A stretch of DNA of 64,000 nt from the NCBI RefSeq assembly GCF_000259505.1, contig NZ_AJMM01000006.1, forward strand, positions 1-64,000, read 5' to 3'. Of this stretch, positions 60,474-64,000 are shown piece after piece; the first letter of the stretch is position 1; each line of letters starts with the position of its first letter. Position numbers and translations under genes: made by a program. Source of the stretch: Streptococcus sp. SK643 (GTDB lineage: Bacteria > Bacillota > Bacilli > Lactobacillales > Streptococcaceae). Under the pieces are notes generated by a model, which was not told where the DNA came from, made no database searches, and saw only the letters and a program-made list of their open reading frames with translations.

Positions 60474-60716
60474 ATGGAATTAGATTTGAGACGCATTAAA
60501 GCAGAACGTATTGCCAAAGGGTATACTCAAGATGTAGTCGCTGAAAAAATGGGATGGAAATCACGAGCTCCTTACGCAAAGAGGGAAAATGGAGTTGTCC
60601 CTTTTGGAGCTGATGAACTTGCTGAGTTTGGCAATATTTTGGGATATAGTGTTAATGAATTAGGAATTTTTTTTACAAAAAATGTTCCCGGAAGAGAACG
60701 AAAAGGAGCTAACTAA
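60474..60716 (+). CDS. Cro-like XRE regulator
   Basis: The 80-residue helix-turn-helix protein (LRRIKAERIAKGYTQDVVAEKMGWKSRAPYAKRENGVVPFGADELAEFGNILGYSV) is typical of the Cro position. A good ribosome site aaaggtgg precedes it. A fourth operator-like site lies in its 3' end (60683-60700). Its stop shares one base with the next start. Confidence 0.9.
   Translation: MELDLRRIKAERIAKGYTQDVVAEKMGWKSRAPYAKRENGVVPFGADELAEFGNILGYSVNELGIFFTKNVPGRERKGAN
60683..60700. promoter_or_regulatory. Fourth operator-like site, inside the end of the Cro-like gene
   Basis: tgttcccggaagagaacg has the same arms and length as the sites at 60393 and 60429. It lies 16 bases before the next gene, placed to block read-through or a local promoter. 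Confidence 0.7.
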
Positions 60717-61342
60717 TGGAACTAGTCTACATGGACGGTAAAAAAGAGCCGTATACACTGAGCAGTATTGTGGCAGAATGTGCAGAAATCAAGCACAGAC
60801 ATTTGAAGATTTTGCTGAATAAACACCGAGAGGACTTCGAAAGCTTTGGAAAGGTGCAATTTAAAATTTCACCTTCAGAAAGTGGGCAAAATGTACGGGA
60901 CTATATTTTAAATGAACAACAAGCAACATTGCTGATCACTTACTTACGGAATACAGAACCCGTAAAAGAGTTTAAGAAGAACCTAGTCAAAGCATTCTTT
61001 GAAATGCGTGACGAACTAGCAAAATTCAAGCTACAACGTGCTTTAGAAAAGCCAAAAAGAAAAACACTGCATGACAGCATTGAGAATTGGGAACAAGCCC
61101 CAAAGTACCCGCATAGCACCATGAACAACCTGCTACTAAAGGCCGTAACCGACAGGAACGCTAAGCAGTTAATGGCGGAACGTGGGGGCTACAATGGGAT
61201 TGATAGCTTGACCAGTGAGGAGCTGGAGCAATACCAGGCATTTGAGGACATGGTAATAGCCATGATTGGCTTGAATATGAGTTACCAAGAAATCAAGGCT
61301 ATGGTATTCAGAAATAAAAAAACACGCCAAAGAAGCGCGTGA
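60716..61342 (+). CDS. Rha-family phage regulatory protein
   Basis: The 208-residue protein has the Rha-type N-terminal domain (YTLSSIVAECAEIKHRHLKILLNKHREDFESFGKVQFK...GQNVRDYILNEQQATLLITYLRNTEPVKEFKKNLVKAFFEMRDEL). A different C-terminal domain with ...GYNGIDSLTSEELEQYQAFEDMVIAMIGLNMSYQEIKAMV follows. Rha proteins occur in temperate phages and satellites as regulators or antirepressors. It overlaps the Cro-like gene by one base. Confidence 0.87.
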   Translation: MELVYMDGKKEPYTLSSIVAECAEIKHRHLKILLNKHREDFESFGKVQFKISPSESGQNVRDYILNEQQATLLITYLRNTEPVKEFKKNLVKAFFEMRDELAKFKLQRALEKPKRKTLHDSIENWEQAPKYPHSTMNNLLLKAVTDRNAKQLMAERGGYNGIDSLTSEELEQYQAFEDMVIAMIGLNMSYQEIKAMVFRNKKTRQRSA

Positions 61343-61415
61343 GAGCAACAAAAAAAGGCTTAGCAATAACCACACCGCAGAGCCTTTCACACTAACACTA
61401 AAACGAATTTAACAA

Positions 61416-61445
61416 AGCAGGCAAGCTATTATCAAAGAGGTTTTA
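61416..61445. repeat. 30-bp direct repeat, copy 2
   Basis: This matches 58161-58190 at 28 of 30 bases in the same orientation, 3.26 kb away. Confidence 0.75.
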
Positions 61446-61526
61446 GTAAAGATTTATACCTAGATTATAGCATATTTAGGGCAATTTGACCATACGGAGA
61501 GCGCCAACTCTTAAAACTGGTACTTT

Positions 61527-61705
61527 CTCACGCTTTCAATTTGGCGACTCTGAGCGTGAGGATTAGCGTTATAAGAAACAACTCAAAAAGCCCCACGCTC
61601 TCGGTCGGCAAACTTCTGAGCGTGAGGAACTTCATTACAAGAAAAACTGTATAAGAAACAACCATTCAAAACCCCCACACTCGCCATCGCCCAACTTTGA
61701 GTGTG
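61527..61705. repeat. Three tandem hairpins with compensatory stem changes
   Basis: The stems are ctcacgct/agcgtgag (61527-61560), cacgctc/gagcgtg (61594-61624) and cacactc/gagtgtg (61676-61705). The third stem differs from the second by a paired change (G-C to A-T on both arms), which indicates that pairing matters. The segments between also repeat (ataagaaacaac at about 61571 and 61651). Confidence 0.75.
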
Positions 61706-61780
61706 AGGATATCCAGTATAGTAAAAAGCATTAAAAAGCCATCGTGGCAAGTATAAAAAGATAGAAAAAAGGTAAAAAAC

Positions 61781-62071
61781 ATGACAACAAAAAAAGCAAT
61801 ATCAAGCCAACAAGTTCTATTATCGGCTAAGAAGCTAGCAGAATTAGGGAACGAATTAACCGACATCATGAATGTTTTAGAAATGAATAACCTAGCTCTT
61901 GAAGGGCTTGAGTTTGCACTACAGAATGATACAACCACGTTCTTATGGCTTGCTAAAAAATACACTGATACAGCATACGCCCAGAATGAAAAGCTATACG
62001 ATCGTCTAAATGAAATAGCCTTTTTGCTTTTGAACAATGACGACGCTAAAGAGCTGGAGGCAATGCAATGA
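61781..62071 (+). CDS. Hypothetical protein of the element (96 aa)
   Basis: The acidic, helical small protein (MTTKKAISSQQVLLSAKKLAE...) shows no recognised domain. A ribosome site aaaaggt precedes it. It overlaps the next start by four bases, so it begins a run of coupled small genes typical of phage or satellite early operons. Confidence 0.8.
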   Translation: MTTKKAISSQQVLLSAKKLAELGNELTDIMNVLEMNNLALEGLEFALQNDTTTFLWLAKKYTDTAYAQNEKLYDRLNEIAFLLLNNDDAKELEAMQ

Positions 62072-62268
62072 CACTAGACCTAGACAACATGACACAAGCA
62101 GAATTTGATAAACAAATGGCTGAAATCAAGGATAGAAATCCGAACCTCTTCCAGTTTATTGCTGATTTTGTAGATAGAAAGGTAAGCACCGAAGAGGTGG
62201 ACGACTGGTTGAATATGGAGCGAAGCGATCAAGTAGAATATATTAAGAATTATCAAGCGAGGGCATAA
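62068..62268 (+). CDS. Hypothetical protein of the element (66 aa)
   Basis: The small acidic protein (MTLDLDNMTQAEFDKQMAEIKDRNPNLF...) has no membrane segment or known motif. It is coupled to the gene before it (4-base overlap) and followed after one base by the next. Confidence 0.78.
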   Translation: MTLDLDNMTQAEFDKQMAEIKDRNPNLFQFIADFVDRKVSTEEVDDWLNMERSDQVEYIKNYQARA

Positions 62269-62269
62269 C

Positions 62270-62485
62270 ATGAATGAGTTAGATTTGACCAACACACAAG
62301 CGGTAATCTTTATGGTGGTATTGATTGGCTTACTGCTTTATCTAAACCACCGAGACCGCCAAAAAAGCGCCCAAATGGAGCGAGAAAGCACACAGGCGAT
62401 AGAAACACCTAGCGAGGATTTAAACCCTGATTATGGGCGATATATCCAGCTTGCAGGGGTAAGAGTTTACGGAGGGATGAAATGA
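62270..62485 (+). CDS. Small single-pass membrane protein (71 aa)
   Basis: It has one membrane helix at about residues 12-26 (AVIFMVVLIGLLLYL), followed by a charged tail. The function is unknown. It overlaps the next gene by four bases. Confidence 0.78.
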   Translation: MNELDLTNTQAVIFMVVLIGLLLYLNHRDRQKSAQMERESTQAIETPSEDLNPDYGRYIQLAGVRVYGGMK

Positions 62486-62775
62486 GTTACACAGTGAAGA
62501 TATACCCTGATATTGAAAAAATACCAGACGAACCTTATTTTACTAAAGATATTTTTCTAGCTACGTGTATGGACAATGCAACAAAGTTAGCTGTAACTAT
62601 GGGCTTGTTGACAAAACAAACGTTGGATTTAGAGACTAAGACAGCTATTTTGAAAACCCTTGATACAATCATAGAAACTCAAAAAGATATTTTGCGAGGG
62701 GTAACGAGCGGACAAATAACCTTTTTGAATAAAAGCAAAGAAGAGGAGGAACTGAATGAGTCTATCAGAGAATGA
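62482..62775 (+). CDS. Hypothetical protein of the element (97 aa)
   Basis: The soluble, mostly helical small protein begins MSYTVKIYPDIEKIPDEPYF. No known family is recognised. It overlaps the next start by 20 bases. Confidence 0.77.
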   Translation: MSYTVKIYPDIEKIPDEPYFTKDIFLATCMDNATKLAVTMGLLTKQTLDLETKTAILKTLDTIIETQKDILRGVTSGQITFLNKSKEEEELNESIRE

Positions 62776-63097
62776 CAAACGAGTATTAAGACTAATCAAG
62801 GTAGGTGCTGAGAACTCCATAACAGGGGCAGAAATCAGCCTACTCACCAAACTAGCAGAAAGAACCGTGCAAGATATTATCAGTCGTCTAATCACGCGCC
62901 ATAGCGTTCCTATTGTTGGGGTTCGCCATGGGACATTTAGAGGATATTTTATCCCAGCTAACAAAGAGGAGCTACTGGACGGTGCAAAAACCTTTTACAA
63001 TCAGATACGAGAAGAAGAAAAGCGCCTAGCGGTGTTGATGAACAGCGACCTAGAAAGCTACAAAGAAACCTTGAAGGAGGTGGGCGGATATGTTTAG
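62756..63097 (+). CDS. Winged-helix-like DNA-binding protein (113 aa)
   Basis: The N-terminal half reads as a winged helix (VLRLIKVGAENSITGAEISLLTKLAERTVQDIISRLITRHSVPIVGVRHGTFRGYFIPAN), a form common in phage replication or regulatory proteins. The short helical tail is uncharacterised. Overlaps both neighbours. Confidence 0.78.
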   Translation: MSLSENDKRVLRLIKVGAENSITGAEISLLTKLAERTVQDIISRLITRHSVPIVGVRHGTFRGYFIPANKEELLDGAKTFYNQIREEEKRLAVLMNSDLESYKETLKEVGGYV

Positions 63098-63365
63098 CCT
63101 AAGCCGAGAAAGTGAGCAAGACCTAGTGCATGGCATTCTGGAGGTAGTGGAAAGATACCATGAAGCGCGTGATAGACTCAAACCACGACTGACAGGCTTA
63201 ATATCAGCCCAGGAAGTCATGGACGAGTTAGATATAAAATATATGACACTCCAAAAATGGGAAAAAGCAGGGCTAAGACGATACCATCCACCGCTTGAAG
63301 ATACAAGAAAGGTTTACTATAAAATAACTGACATCTGGAAGTTTCTGGGGGTAGAAAATGGGTAG
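63090..63365 (+). CDS. MerR/excisionase-type helix-turn-helix protein (91 aa)
   Basis: The C-terminal part ISAQEVMDELDIKYMTLQKWEKAGLRRYHPPLEDTRKVYYKITDIWKFLG is a MerR-like/excisionase-type helix-turn-helix. It could be the directionality factor for the integrase or a replication regulator. It is far from int for a usual xis, so I hold this loosely. Confidence 0.78.
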   Translation: MFSLSRESEQDLVHGILEVVERYHEARDRLKPRLTGLISAQEVMDELDIKYMTLQKWEKAGLRRYHPPLEDTRKVYYKITDIWKFLGVENG

Positions 63366-63504
63366 ATATAACACACACCCAGCACAGGGCGGAGGCCATT
63401 ATCATGACATTAAATTGTATAAGCACCGTGGCAGATCTTTGGAACAGTTCCAAGAACAAAAGCTACTGAAGAAGTTAAAAAAGAAACGCAAAAAGGGGCG
63501 ATAG
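63358..63504 (+). CDS. Small basic protein (48 aa)
   Basis: The ORF starts MGRYNTHPAQGGGHYHDIK and ends in a Lys/Arg-rich tail (KKLKKKRKKGR). It overlaps the preceding gene by 8 bases and ends one base before the next ATG, strong positional support. It probably binds nucleic acid; the function is unknown. Confidence 0.68.
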   Translation: MGRYNTHPAQGGGHYHDIKLYKHRGRSLEQFQEQKLLKKLKKKRKKGR

Positions 63505-63505
63505 T

Positions 63506-64000
63506 ATGACAATTTATGAGGCTAAAGGCTTTCAGAGTAATCTTGTCTATCCATTTGATAAAATTGAGCCGTTCCAGTACATTGAACGCTTTAAGCCTTT
63601 GGTAGTCCCTGAAGGGGCAAACATTGAAGAATTTAAACGTACACAAGCGCCTTACTGTATCAGTGGCAAAGTGACACCAGAAAAGCATGGCAGTTACAAG
63701 CGAAACAACTCCAGTCTAATCTATCGGGATTTGATTTTCCTTGATTATGACGATATACAGGGGACGTCTGAGGGATTTATAAAGGCCGTTTCTAGCGCTT
63801 TATTTGGCTACTCCTATATCTTATACCCAACTATTAAGCATAGCTTAGAAAAGCCCCGTTTTCGCCTTGTAGTGAAGCCTGACAACGTGATGAACGAGGC
63901 AACCTATAAGCAGGTAGTGAAAGAGATTGCTGACAAGATTGGGCTACCCTTTGACATGGCAAGTCTAACCTGGTCACAACTCCAAGGGCTACCAGTAACA
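63506..64000 (+). CDS. Primase/replication protein, 5' part (cut by window edge)
   Basis: 165 codons are visible from ATG 63506, open to the window end. The segment YRDLIFLDYDDIQGT followed by YPTIKHSLEKPRFRLVVKPDN has the D-x-D and basic-aromatic pattern of primase-like N-terminal domains in phage and satellite replication proteins. The helicase part, if any, lies outside. It identifies this region as the element's replication module. Confidence 0.75.
   Translation, partial: MTIYEAKGFQSNLVYPFDKIEPFQYIERFKPLVVPEGANIEEFKRTQAPYCISGKVTPEKHGSYKRNNSSLIYRDLIFLDYDDIQGTSEGFIKAVSSALFGYSYILYPTIKHSLEKPRFRLVVKPDNVMNEATYKQVVKEIADKIGLPFDMASLTWSQLQGLPVT

Larger units (their letters stand above)
61343..61780. 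other. Noncoding block of the element with repeats and hairpins
   Basis: This is a 438-base gap without a credible gene. It contains a hairpin aaaggct/agccttt (about 61354-61388), the second 30-bp repeat (61416-61445) and three tandem hairpins (61527-61705). It could hold a replication origin, a small RNA or terminators. Confidence 0.6.

Overview
The window comes from a mitis-group Streptococcus (close to S. mitis, S. oralis, S. infantis or S. pneumoniae) and spans the chromosomal origin of replication. The support is low G+C DNA and pneumococcal-type gene order on both sides of oriC. The same group is indicated by a comDE locus with a ComE operator after tRNA-Arg, a ComX cin-box before comFA, the adcRCBA zinc operon with a ZinT-fused AdcA, and pcsB behind mreCD. 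I did this by reading alone, so species level is open.

Left arm (1-14122, nearly all on the minus strand, running away from oriC): ftsH (cut by the window edge), hpt, tilS, a class A beta-lactamase-like secreted protein, a 40-residue small protein, divIC, rqcP, mfd, pth, ychF, a DUF951 protein, dnaN and dnaA. Origin (12603-14375, with an outlying pair of boxes near 16450-16515): DnaA boxes lie on both sides of dnaA and an AT-rich stretch lies next to parB. parB and htrA follow, the latter under a CiaR box. Three parS-like palindromes occur inside coding sequence (tilS, yfhO-like gene, ecfA1).

Right arm, first part (16552-20256): rlmH, tRNA-Arg, then the competence regulatory locus. The ComE operator, ribosome binding site, comD and comE are all present. 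At the comC position, however, there is only a 23-codon ORF. It starts like a ComC leader but has no double glycine and no normal mature pheromone. This is the most unusual feature of the core region. tRNA-Glu, tRNA-Asn and a TetR gene follow.

Core right arm (20385-47897): a YhgE/Pip membrane protein divergent from the TetR gene with two matching operators, a YfhO-like protein, an ABC-F ATPase, trpS, guaB, recF, an S4 protein, the M16 peptidase-like pair, rodZ, pgsA, ecfA1-ecfA2-ecfT, mreC, mreD, pcsB (WalR box), rpsB-tsf, cysK, a PH-domain protein, yigZ, comFA-comFC and hpf.

Next (48313-56780): adcRCBA for zinc uptake, a CcpA-controlled iron alcohol dehydrogenase, a possible insertion-sequence scrap, an SPFH protein, a second DnaA-box cluster about 40 kb from oriC, and a GH92 mannosidase.

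Right end (56969-64000, continuing beyond the window): an integrated element with a tyrosine integrase, a RhuM-family gene bracketed by near-identical 23-bp repeats, and divergent repressor/Cro genes with four related 18-bp operator-like sites. It continues with a Rha-type regulator, a noncoding block of three tandem hairpins with compensatory changes, a run of small overlapping genes and the start of a primase-like gene. The layout fits a phage-inducible chromosomal island or a satellite/prophage remnant; the packaging or structural genes that would decide lie outside the window.
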